Shown here one piece after another: positions 1-5,689 of a stretch of DNA of 5,689 nt (the first letter of the stretch is position 1; every line of letters starts with the position of its first letter). The notes under the pieces are model-generated. The model saw only the letters and a program-made list of their open reading frames with translations, did no database searches and had not been told where the DNA came from. Both the position numbers and the translations under genes were made by a program. The stretch lies in assembly GCA_903829565.1 (NCBI GenBank), contig CAIKQM010000416.1, forward strand, positions 1 to 5,689. The letters are read 5' to 3'. The DNA comes from an uncultured Planctomycetota bacterium. Lineage in GTDB: Bacteria > Planctomycetota > UBA1135 > GCA-002686595.

Positions 1-1713
1 GTAGTTGGCTGGGAAGAAGGCCTGCGAAGTGTTGTCGTTGCCGGCAGCTGCGATGATCACACAGCCTGCGTTGCGCGCGGCGGTGATGGCGTTCTGGAAG
101 CTCTGGCTGAAACCGGGACCACCCAAGCTCATGTTGATGATGTCCGCGCGCTGCGCCAAGGTGGGCACACCCGATACGGCCAAGCCTGCCGCATAGCGCA
201 CCGACTCCAGAATGTCCGTCGTGGTTCCACCGCCGGCACCCAACGCGCGCAGGTGGAAGAGATCGACTGTCCAGTTCAGACCCGCTGTCTGGAAACCATC
301 TTGACCACGCGCACCAATCGTCCCGGCCACGTGCGTGCCGTGAAAGCTGGAACCCGACAAGGCGGTACCGTCGCCTTCATCAAAAGCGTTGGCATCACGA
401 CCGTTGCCGTCGCGCGCGGAAGCAGCGTCGCTGATGAAGTCAAATTCGCTTGTCAGGTTGGTATTGGGATCAAGATCCGGATGCGGGCGACGACCCGTGT
501 CAATGACAGCCACGCGCACGCCGGCGCTGCCCGTAGTGACATCCCATGCTTGAGGCGCACGGATCAAGTCGTAGTGCCAAGCCTGGAAGGAGTAGAACGG
601 GTCGTTAGGCACAAGCGGCAGAGGCACCGCCACACCAGTCGCGCGCACGATGTAATCAAGCTCCGCGTACTCCACGCGCGGGTCGCACTCGAAAGCCGCC
701 TGCATGGCCAGCGTCATGCGCTCGGCTGCGCCCTGTTCAAGACCTTGCGGCAGATCGAACTCGACGATGTCGCAGGTATCGGGCACGGAACGCAACAGCC
801 GCGCACCACGCTGGCTGACCAAAGCTTGGCCTGAGGCTCCGCCCTTTAGCCGCACCAGCAAACGACCTGCGACTTGCTCGAACCGTGCCTCGCTTACCAG
901 CCGCGCATCAGGAGCCACTTGGTGCGCGAGACGCTCGTTGCTGGCCACTGTGCGCACACGGGCAGGACGCACCACACCAGCCGTTGCCATCAAGCGCACT
1001 TGACCACGAGTGACGCCGATCAAACTCCATGCATCCAAGGCCGAGGCGCTCCAACGCAGCTCACCGCCTTGTGCATCCAGCGCACCTACCAGCTCCCCTT
1101 CGGCACTGACCACACGCAGAGCACAGTCAGCGCGCAACAAAAGCTCCAAAGACTCAGCTGCCGACACGCGCGCAGTCGCTTCGGGACTGCTGAGCAGCAG
1201 ACGCTCATCCCCCGCCAAGAGCGCACCCAAGGAGCCACGCAGAGGCTCTGCGCGCCCCAGCGGCGCAGTTGAAAGTTCGACCGTCCACGCCTCTTCGCCG
1301 CGCACGATCAGGTCGGAGCGTCCACGCATGCTGAAGCTTGCATCCGAGCTCAACGACTGCACATGCATGGACAGTACATCCAACGGCGCCACTTGCACCG
1401 CGCCAGAGATCACGCGAGCCGTCACACGCAAAGGCTCGCTGCTGCGCAAGCGCAAGGTAGCGACGCCTTCGTCGCCCCTGCCGGACACATGCACGCGCTG
1501 ACGCGGCCCGAGCTCAACCGTGGTGCGTTGCGCATCCAGCGCAGCCCCTGCCGTCGTCGCGGTGAGCGCGCTGGGCGCAGGCAAGAACAAGACCTCACCT
1601 GCGAGACTGGACGGCCCTTCATCACTACTGCCTCCACCACCCCCGCACGAGGAAGCGAGCAGCAACACCAGACCGAACGACAGGCAGGCCGAGAGCGAAT
1701 GCATAGTCTTCAT
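1..1713 (-). CDS. Subtilisin-like (S8) serine protease, lipoprotein, C-terminus cut by window edge
   Basis: This frame stays open for 571 codons from ATG at 1713 to the left edge. Residues 1-23 form a lipoprotein signal: Lys2, a hydrophobic core, then Ala-Ser-Ser-Cys with Cys23 as the lipid-bearing residue and a run of five Gly after it. Gly at +2 suggests outer-membrane anchoring. Residues about 40-275 are beta-rich and unrecognised. Residues about 280-355 look like a subtilase propeptide (GRLLVRLKGG to DPRVEYAELDY). The catalytic domain starts near VPNDPFY (368-374). It shows Asp405 in AVIDTG, His458 in HGTHVAG and oxyanion Asn559 in AAAGND. The nucleophile Ser (GTSM-type motif) must lie beyond the edge. 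An Asp-rich loop (DGNGRDANAFDEGDG) precedes the His motif and may bind calcium. The start is supported by GGAG six bases upstream; the second Met (codon 4) is too far from it. It lies 39 bases downstream of lipB on the same strand. A secreted, cell-anchored endopeptidase is a confident family call; its substrate is unknown. Confidence 0.93.
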   Translation of the reverse strand, partial: MKTMHSLSACLSFGLVLLLASSCGGGGGSSDEGPSSLAGEVLFLPAPSALTATTAGAALDAQRTTVELGPRQRVHVSGRGDEGVATLRLRSSEPLRVTARVISGAVQVAPLDVLSMHVQSLSSDASFSMRGRSDLIVRGEEAWTVELSTAPLGRAEPLRGSLGALLAGDERLLLSSPEATARVSAAESLELLLRADCALRVVSAEGELVGALDAQGGELRWSASALDAWSLIGVTRGQVRLMATAGVVRPARVRTVASNERLAHQVAPDARLVSEARFEQVAGRLLVRLKGGASGQALVSQRGARLLRSVPDTCDIVEFDLPQGLEQGAAERMTLAMQAAFECDPRVEYAELDYIVRATGVAVPLPLVPNDPFYSFQAWHYDLIRAPQAWDVTTGSAGVRVAVIDTGRRPHPDLDPNTNLTSEFDFISDAASARDGNGRDANAFDEGDGTALSGSSFHGTHVAGTIGARGQDGFQTAGLNWTVDLFHLRALGAGGGTTTDILESVRYAAGLAVSGVPTLAQRADIINMSLGGPGFSQSFQNAITAARNAGCVIIAAAGNDNTSQAFFPANY

Positions 1714-1726
1714 AGCTGTCTCCACA

Positions 1727-1741
1727 ACGCCGAGGTGGCGT
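1727..1741 (-). repeat. Small inverted repeat in the lipB-protease gap
   Basis: A perfect 5-bp inverted repeat (acgcc / ggcgt) flanks a 5-base loop (gaggt) in the 39-base gap between the lipB stop and the protease start. As RNA it would form a short GC-rich hairpin ending a few bases before the GGAG ribosome-binding site of the protease gene. No T-run follows it, so it is not a typical intrinsic terminator. It could be an mRNA processing or translation-modulating element, or chance in GC-rich DNA. Confidence 0.3.
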
Positions 1742-1752
1742 GGATGCACAGC

Positions 1753-2397
1753 CTAACTAGCGCGGGCCGTAAGTTCCGAATAGAAGCGCTGGAAGTGCTG
1801 GATGAGGCGCTGTTCCACCGCCGCGAGGTCGCAAGGACCGGCGACATGCTCAGCGAGGTTCGTCATCACCCGATGATCCAAGCCGCACGGGTTGAACCCG
1901 GCAAAGCGTGTCAAATCTGCTTGCACATTGAGTGCCAGCCCGTGCCAGGTCACCCAACGCCGCACCGCCACGCCAATCGAGCAGACCTTGCGGCCGCCGA
2001 TCCACACACCCGTGTAGCCGTCGACACGACCGCCCGCGACGCCAAAGTCCGCCAGCGTGTCGATCACCACTTGCTCCAGCCCGCGCAGCCACGCATGCAA
2101 GTCACGCTGGCCTTCGGGCAAGTGCACAATCGGATAGGCCACGATCTGACCGGGGCCGTGCCAGGTGGCTTCGCCGCCGCGCTCCACCTGCACCACGGGC
2201 ATGCCCACGCCGGCGGCATCGCCTTGAGGTGACTTGCGGCCGAGCGTGACCACATCCTCATGCTCGGTCGTGAGCAACACATCGCCGATGCGGCCTTCCG
2301 CGCGCAGCACCAGCAACTCTTGCTGCAGGCGATGCGCGTCCTCGTACCGCGTGCGTCCCAGCACGCGCACCTCCAACGCAGGCGTGGTGGCGCTCAC
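1753..2397 (-). CDS. lipB: Lipoyl(octanoyl) transferase LipB
   Basis: LipB moves the octanoyl group from octanoyl-ACP to the lipoyl-domain lysine of 2-oxoacid dehydrogenase E2 subunits and of the glycine-cleavage H protein, in the cytoplasm. LipA then inserts sulphur. The 214-residue product has typical family length and its signature elements: RGGEATWHGPGQ (73-84, with His80), GGRKVCSIG (134-142) carrying the catalytic-type Lys137, WHGLALNV (151-158, with His152), and NPCG (169-172) carrying the acyl-accepting Cys171. Lys137 and Cys171 match the Lys/Cys dyad known from E. coli LipB. The start is GTG at 2397, which overlaps the lpd stop as GTGA. The next in-frame Met is residue 66, inside the conserved domain, so it cannot be the start. 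The ribosome-binding site is only a purine-rich stretch (AGAAGAA) at the lpd 3' end, so translation is probably coupled to lpd. No key residue is missing. Confidence 0.96.
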   Translation of the reverse strand: MSATTPALEVRVLGRTRYEDAHRLQQELLVLRAEGRIGDVLLTTEHEDVVTLGRKSPQGDAAGVGMPVVQVERGGEATWHGPGQIVAYPIVHLPEGQRDLHAWLRGLEQVVIDTLADFGVAGGRVDGYTGVWIGGRKVCSIGVAVRRWVTWHGLALNVQADLTRFAGFNPCGLDHRVMTNLAEHVAGPCDLAAVEQRLIQHFQRFYSELTARAS

Positions 2398-3791
2398 TTC
2401 TTCTGGTAGATGTGCACCGCCATGCCATGCACGGCTTCGGCGGCTTCCATCATGGCTTCCGGCAGAGTCGGGTGCGCGTGGATCGTGCGCGCGATGTCCT
2501 CTGCGGTCGCGCCCATCTCGATGGCGAGCGCGGCTTCAGCGATCAGCTCTGTCACTTCGGGGCCGACCATGTGCACGCCCAAGATCTCGTCCGTCTTGGC
2601 GTCCGTGATCAACTTCACGAAGCCTTCGGTCTCCATCAAGCTCATGGCGCGCCCGGAGGCCGCGAACGGGAACGAACCCGTCTTGTAAGCGAGGCCCTTC
2701 TCCTTGCACTGGTCTTCGGTCAAGCCGACCGACGCCATCTCAGGTGAAGTAAAGATGACAGCCGGCACGCAGCGCACATCGTAGGACTCGTTCTGGCCCG
2801 CGATGACCGCAGCGGCCACCAGGCCTTCCTTGCTGCCTTTGTGCGCCAGCATCGGCTGACCGGCGATGTCGCCGATCGCGTAGATGTGCTTGACCTTGGT
2901 GCGCATCTGCGCGTCCACGGCGAGGAAGCCCTTGGCATCCACCGCGAGGCCGGCCTTCTCCAACTGCAAGCCCGCGCTGTACGGCTTGCGGCCCACCGTC
3001 GAGAGGATTTGATCGCACTCGATCGTGCTGGCCACACCCTTGGTCTCGATCTTGACGGTCGTCTTGCCGCCCTTGCGCTCGTAGCCCTTGGCAAAGGTCT
3101 CCGTCTTCAGGTCGACGCCCATCTTCTTCAACGAGCGCTCAATGACTTTGACGCAGTCGCGCTCTTGTCCGGGCAACGCGCCGGCCGACGCCTCGAGCAC
3201 CGTGACCTTGGAGCCGAGCTTCTTGTACATGATGCCCAGCTCAAGCCCGATGTAGCCGCCACCGATGACCACGAGGTGGCCCGGGATCTTGGCGGGACGC
3301 AGCGCCCCTGTCGACGACCACACCGCGTCTTCATCGTTCTTGAAGCCCGGGATCTCGATCGGCACCGAGCCCGTCGCGATCACGGCATCATCGAACGAGA
3401 GCTTCTTCTCGCCCTCCTTGCTCTGCACCGCGATCGTCTTGGCATCCACGAAGCGCGCTTCGCCATAGACCACATCGACCTTGTGGTTCTTGAGCAACAC
3501 GCCGATGCCACCGGTGAGCTTGCCGACGATGCCGGCCTTCCACTCGACCAGCTTCTTGGCATCGACTTCGACGCCCTTGACGGTGATGCCCATCGCCGAA
3601 GCCTCGGCAAGGCGATTCACCAGCACGCCCGCGGCGATCAACGCCTTGCTCGGGATGCAGCCAACATTGAGGCAGGTGCCACCGAGGTACTCCTTCTCGA
3701 CGACCGTGACCTTCTGGCCGAGTTGAGCGAGACGGATGGCACAGACATAGCCGGCGGGGCCAGCTCCGATGACGACGACGTTGCGGGGCAT
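2394..3791 (-). CDS. lpdA: Dihydrolipoyl dehydrogenase (E3)
   Basis: This FAD disulphide oxidoreductase reoxidises dihydrolipoyl groups with NAD+ as the E3 subunit of pyruvate and 2-oxoglutarate dehydrogenase complexes and of glycine cleavage. The 465-residue product is full length. In order it shows the FAD Rossmann motif GAGPAG (9-14), the redox-active disulphide motif GGTCLNVGCIPSK (Cys40, Cys45), ATGS (139-142), the NAD-binding motif IGGGYIGLELG (176-186), the second FAD contact AIGD (305-308), and the C-terminal dimerisation domain with HAHPTLPE, giving the His440/Glu445 catalytic pair. There is no N-terminal lipoyl domain, unlike some proteobacterial E3 proteins. The ATG start is supported by AAAGGA seven bases upstream (3799-3804). 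It is the first gene of the minus-strand run and overlaps lipB by four bases. E1 and E2 genes are not in the window, so which complex it serves cannot be told; it may serve several. Confidence 0.97.
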   Translation of the reverse strand: MPRNVVVIGAGPAGYVCAIRLAQLGQKVTVVEKEYLGGTCLNVGCIPSKALIAAGVLVNRLAEASAMGITVKGVEVDAKKLVEWKAGIVGKLTGGIGVLLKNHKVDVVYGEARFVDAKTIAVQSKEGEKKLSFDDAVIATGSVPIEIPGFKNDEDAVWSSTGALRPAKIPGHLVVIGGGYIGLELGIMYKKLGSKVTVLEASAGALPGQERDCVKVIERSLKKMGVDLKTETFAKGYERKGGKTTVKIETKGVASTIECDQILSTVGRKPYSAGLQLEKAGLAVDAKGFLAVDAQMRTKVKHIYAIGDIAGQPMLAHKGSKEGLVAAAVIAGQNESYDVRCVPAVIFTSPEMASVGLTEDQCKEKGLAYKTGSFPFAASGRAMSLMETEGFVKLITDAKTDEILGVHMVGPEVTELIAEAALAIEMGATAEDIARTIHAHPTLPEAMMEAAEAVHGMAVHIYQKK

Positions 3792-3884
3792 GCGTGGGTC
3801 CTTTGGGGCGAAGAGTCTACCCTAAAAGGCCATGTGATCCGCGTAGGCGCTATGCCTATGCTGCTGCAGCACACGGACCCCCGC
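3792..3884. promoter_or_regulatory. Divergent intergenic region between lpd and the propeller gene
   Basis: These 93 bases separate two divergently transcribed genes, so promoters for both directions should lie here or just inside the flanking genes. On the minus strand the lpd ribosome-binding site AAAGGA sits at 3799-3804. I see no convincing -35/-10 pair on either strand. TA-containing hexamers occur near 3813-3825 but have no well-spaced partner. The plus side contains an inverted repeat (3841-3861) and alternative in-frame start codons for the downstream gene (GTG 3834, ATG 3852, ATG 3858). If one of those is used, the intergenic region shrinks to about 40-65 bases. Confidence 0.4.
3841..3861. 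repeat. 8-bp inverted repeat in the divergent region
   Basis: The arms gcgtaggc (3841-3848) and gcctatgc (3854-3861) are reverse complements at 7 of 8 positions, with a 5-base spacer. In plus-strand RNA the mismatch becomes a G-U pair, so all eight positions could pair in a stem. The position between divergent genes suits a dimeric regulator's operator or a 5'-leader hairpin of the propeller gene. It overlaps the alternative ATG codons 3852 and 3858, so it would lie inside coding sequence if either is the true start. No known operator is recognised. Confidence 0.35.
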
Positions 3885-5078
3885 ATGGACGTTTCCACAC
3901 GAGCTGCAGCCGCAATCGCTCTCTTTACGCTGGGCTCGCTGGCCATGGGCAACAGCAGCGGGCAGGCGAGTCCGCACGCGCCTGCGATGCGTGGGCGGCC
4001 CGAGCGGCTCCGCCAGTGGAGCGTCATCGGCGAGGCTCCGCTGAGCGCGGGCGAAGTGATGAGTCCCTACCTTGAGCTCTCGCCCAGCGGCGTGCCGCAC
4101 ATCGCGTATCAAGATTTCCTGACAACGAACCATCGTCTCTCGTTGCGCCGTTGGTCGGAGTCGCTGCGCAGTTGGCTGGATGTGGTGCCGCAAGGTGCGG
4201 GCAGCGCGCAGGAGAGCTGGTACAACCGCTTTGTCTTCGCGCCCGATGGCACCTTGTGGCTAGCAGCCCGCGAGTACGGGCAACCCACCGCCGTCGTGCG
4301 CACACTCTCGCCCTTCAACGGTGTGTGGTCGCTGCTGCCGAGCGGCGCAAGCCCAGGCGAGGCGCACTGTGTGGATCTTGCCCTGCAGGCGAATGGCTGG
4401 CCGATCGTCGTGGTGCAGGACCGCACGACGACGCCTGTCGATCGCACTACGGTGCGGCGCTTTGATGGCACGCAATGGCACACCATGGGCACGCCCGGCA
4501 TCAGTGCGGGGCTGGCGCACTATCAGTCGCTCTCGATGGGACCGACTGGACAACTCGTGTGCGCGTGGAGCGACCTCACGGCGGGTGGACGACCCGTCGT
4601 CAAGCAGTGGAACGAGTCACTGCAGACGTGGCTTGACTGCGGCGCGCCCAACTTCAGTCTCGACAACGCAGCCAACCTGGTCGTCGAGCATGCACCGGAT
4701 GGCAGCGTGTGGTTGGCGTGGGTGGTCACCAGCCAACGCGTGTCCGTGTGGAAGCTCGAGGGCCAGCAGTGGCTCCGCCTCGGCGGCGATGTCGATGCCG
4801 CCGACACGCCGGTCGTGGCCACCGAGAACTGGCGCCAGTGGTTGTGCCTCCGTTTTGACAGCAGCGGACGTCCATGGACCGCGTACCAAGCCGCGAACGA
4901 AGGCCGTAAAGCAGTGGTCAAGCGCTTTGAGAACGGCGCGTGGCAAGCGGTGGGCGGGCCCTACTTCACCACCGCGGCCGCGGACTACCTGACCATGACC
5001 ATGGGGGCCGATGACACCCCGTGGGTGGCCTATCGCGACGGCGCCACACGCAAGGCGGTGGTCATGGCGTGGCGGTGA
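3885..5078 (+). CDS. Exported seven-bladed beta-propeller-like repeat protein
   Basis: The product is 397 residues and not a protein I can name. Residues 1-27 look like a Sec signal peptide: Arg6, then a hydrophobic stretch AAAAIALFTLGSLA, with possible cleavage after GQA. The rest is built from repeats beginning near residues 62, 113, 162, 213, 264, 319 and 368. The pattern is aromatic-x-x-Leu, a PDG-type turn, W-hydrophobic-A-[YW]-x-[DE], then VV[KR]-x-[WF], and finally W-x-x-x-G. The last repeat stops after AVVMAWR and lacks the closing W-x-x-x-G strand, while the N-terminus has an orphan one (QWSVIGE, 44-50). This is the arrangement expected when an N-terminal strand closes the last blade of a ring. 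No catalytic motif is evident, so a periplasmic, surface or secreted binding or scaffold role is only inference. The start is uncertain: ATG 3885 places the signal peptide at the N-terminus and has a weak CGGA upstream, but GTG 3834, ATG 3852 and ATG 3858 are in frame. Probably co-transcribed with the zinc-ribbon gene. Confidence 0.8.
   Translation: MDVSTRAAAAIALFTLGSLAMGNSSGQASPHAPAMRGRPERLRQWSVIGEAPLSAGEVMSPYLELSPSGVPHIAYQDFLTTNHRLSLRRWSESLRSWLDVVPQGAGSAQESWYNRFVFAPDGTLWLAAREYGQPTAVVRTLSPFNGVWSLLPSGASPGEAHCVDLALQANGWPIVVVQDRTTTPVDRTTVRRFDGTQWHTMGTPGISAGLAHYQSLSMGPTGQLVCAWSDLTAGGRPVVKQWNESLQTWLDCGAPNFSLDNAANLVVEHAPDGSVWLAWVVTSQRVSVWKLEGQQWLRLGGDVDAADTPVVATENWRQWLCLRFDSSGRPWTAYQAANEGRKAVVKRFENGAWQAVGGPYFTTAAADYLTMTMGADDTPWVAYRDGATRKAVVMAWR
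4068..4964 (+). repeat. Tandem duplication of a three-blade block in the propeller gene
   Basis: Residues 62-212 and 213-360 of the propeller protein align as two three-blade blocks offset by about 151 residues. Blade 1 WSESLRSWLD matches blade 4 WNESLQTWLD (offset 152). Blade 2 APDGTLWLA matches blade 5 APDGSVWLA (offset 151). Blade 3 RRFDGTQWHTMGTPG matches blade 6 KRFENGAWQAVGGPY (offset 155). Nucleotide identity has decayed at codon third positions, so this is an old event and not a recent DNA repeat. Confidence 0.6.
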
Positions 5079-5095
5079 GGTAGACTTCCGCACCA

Positions 5096-5689
5096 ATGTC
5101 GACCGTCACCGTACGCACGCACTGCCCGAACTGCGGGGCCAAGCTGCACCGCACCGACCTGTCGCTGTGCGCGTACTGCGCCACGCCGCTGGGCATCGCG
5201 GATGCCAAGAAGCCGGTGGATCCGGCGGTCATCGAGCGCTTGCAGCGCATGCGCCAGCACAAGAGCTTCGCGGCTGCGATGGAGTTCATCCCGCCCGATC
5301 CGATGGTCGAGCGCCGCGCCGGTCGCCTGTTGTCGCAAGGCACCCTAACGGTCGCGGCTGGGTTGCTGGTCGGAGGCCTTGGCGTGTGGATCGCGGACGG
5401 CCAATGGTTGGCAGCAGGCCCGCTGCTCGGGGCAGCCTTGATCGTGACGGGGCTCGGCGTGCTGACGCGGCCGGCTGCTTTGCGCTCCGCCCACAAGCGC
5501 GCTGCCCTGATGCGGCGCCCGGCCCTTGTATCCGAACGCCGCAGTGAAACCAGCATCGATGGCGAGGTGAACTACTACTTCACCCTGCGCTTCGATGATG
5601 GCTCGGAAGGCGAGTTCGATTGGCCGGGTCAGGGCACGATGTACGAGCCTTTGTCCAACGGCTACACGGGCATCGCGTACACCCGTGGA
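5096..5689 (+). CDS. Zinc-ribbon membrane protein, C-terminus cut by window edge
   Basis: The frame is open for 198 codons to the right edge. The N-terminus carries a zinc ribbon with two knuckles, CPNC (Cys10, Cys13) and CAYC (Cys25, Cys28), which should bind one structural zinc. A charged, probably helical linker follows (about 36-77). Two hydrophobic segments at about 83-100 and 104-123 are separated by the short turn DGQ, forming a membrane hairpin. Both termini should then face the same side, probably the cytoplasm given the unoxidised-type zinc ribbon and the basic residues flanking the helices. The C-terminal part (YYFTLRFDDG, 160-169, to GYTGIAY, 189-195) resembles the small beta domain of DUF2500/DUF3592-type membrane proteins. 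That likeness is recalled, not searched. ATG 5096 is fixed as the start by an in-frame TAG at 5081, with the next Met at codon 52. The ribosome-binding site is poor: a GAGG overlaps the upstream stop, 15 bases away. Function is unknown. The gene lies 17 bases after the propeller gene and is probably in the same operon. Confidence 0.88.
   Translation, partial: MSTVTVRTHCPNCGAKLHRTDLSLCAYCATPLGIADAKKPVDPAVIERLQRMRQHKSFAAAMEFIPPDPMVERRAGRLLSQGTLTVAAGLLVGGLGVWIADGQWLAAGPLLGAALIVTGLGVLTRPAALRSAHKRAALMRRPALVSERRSETSIDGEVNYYFTLRFDDGSEGEFDWPGQGTMYEPLSNGYTGIAYTRG

Noticed and set aside
253..834. 193-residue plus-strand open frame
   Set aside because: It lies opposite the subtilase catalytic and propeptide region, whose Asp and His motifs are intact. 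It is an antisense shadow.
1682..1713. Lipobox at Cys10 (LSAC) of the protease instead of Cys23
   Set aside because: Cys10 has no hydrophobic core before it. The hydrophobic stretch lies between Cys10 and Cys23, so only Cys23 fits a signal peptidase II site.
1714..1752. Intrinsic terminator after lipB
   Set aside because: The only hairpin is a 5-bp stem with no following T-run on the transcribed strand, so it does not meet the usual pattern.
1363..2232. 289-residue plus-strand open frame
   Set aside because: It runs antisense to the protease N-terminus and to lipB. LipB has all its catalytic residues, and the opposite-strand product is His/Arg-rich without a domain pattern.
2841..3851. N-terminal part of a 745-residue plus-strand open frame
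   Set aside because: It is antisense to lpd, whose motifs are complete and in order. The translation is rich in His, Arg, Asp and Leu with no recognisable domain, as expected from the complement of a high-GC gene.
3792..3884. Sigma-70 type -35/-10 promoter pair
   Set aside because: Single TA-containing hexamers are present on both strands, but none has a plausible partner at 16-18 bases. Calling one would be guesswork.
5062..5556. 164-residue minus-strand open frame
   Set aside because: It is antisense to the zinc-ribbon membrane protein, which has the paired cysteines and two hydrophobic helices of a real gene.

Overview
The window is high-GC bacterial DNA (roughly 64% by eye). It holds five protein genes and almost no unassigned sequence. 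The organism is probably Gram-negative: the minus-strand protease begins with a lipoprotein signal followed by Gly at +2, and the subtilase resembles those of proteobacteria. LipB looks to me more like versions seen in deltaproteobacteria/myxobacteria or planctomycetes than like the E. coli form. I cannot place the genome more precisely from sequence alone.

The left two thirds (1-3791) is a three-gene minus-strand run, read right to left. First is lpd (dihydrolipoyl dehydrogenase, 3791-2394). Second is lipB (octanoyltransferase, 2397-1753), whose GTG start overlaps the lpd stop by four bases. After 39 bases comes a large subtilisin-like (S8) lipoprotein protease (1713 to the left edge). Its catalytic Asp, His and oxyanion Asn are visible, but its nucleophile Ser and C-terminus lie outside the window. 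lpd and lipB belong to one metabolic theme: LipB starts lipoyl-cofactor synthesis on 2-oxoacid dehydrogenase E2 and glycine-cleavage H proteins, and Lpd reoxidises that cofactor. The protease has no evident link to lipoate and is probably just a co-directional neighbour.

The right third (about 3885-5689) is transcribed divergently on the plus strand. It starts with an exported protein of about 397 residues made of seven repeats of about 50 residues, which I read as a seven-bladed beta-propeller closed by an N-terminal strand. Its blades follow an A-B-C-A-B-C-A pattern, pointing to duplication of a three-blade block. Seventeen bases after its stop begins a membrane protein with an N-terminal zinc ribbon, two transmembrane helices and a small beta-rich C-terminal domain, cut by the right edge.

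The 93-base divergent region (3792-3884) carries an 8-bp inverted repeat and presumably the promoters for both directions. I saw no tRNA, rRNA, CRISPR array, insertion sequence or convincing terminator. The most distinctive material is the propeller protein with its zinc-ribbon partner. I do not see a clear new defence or mobile system.
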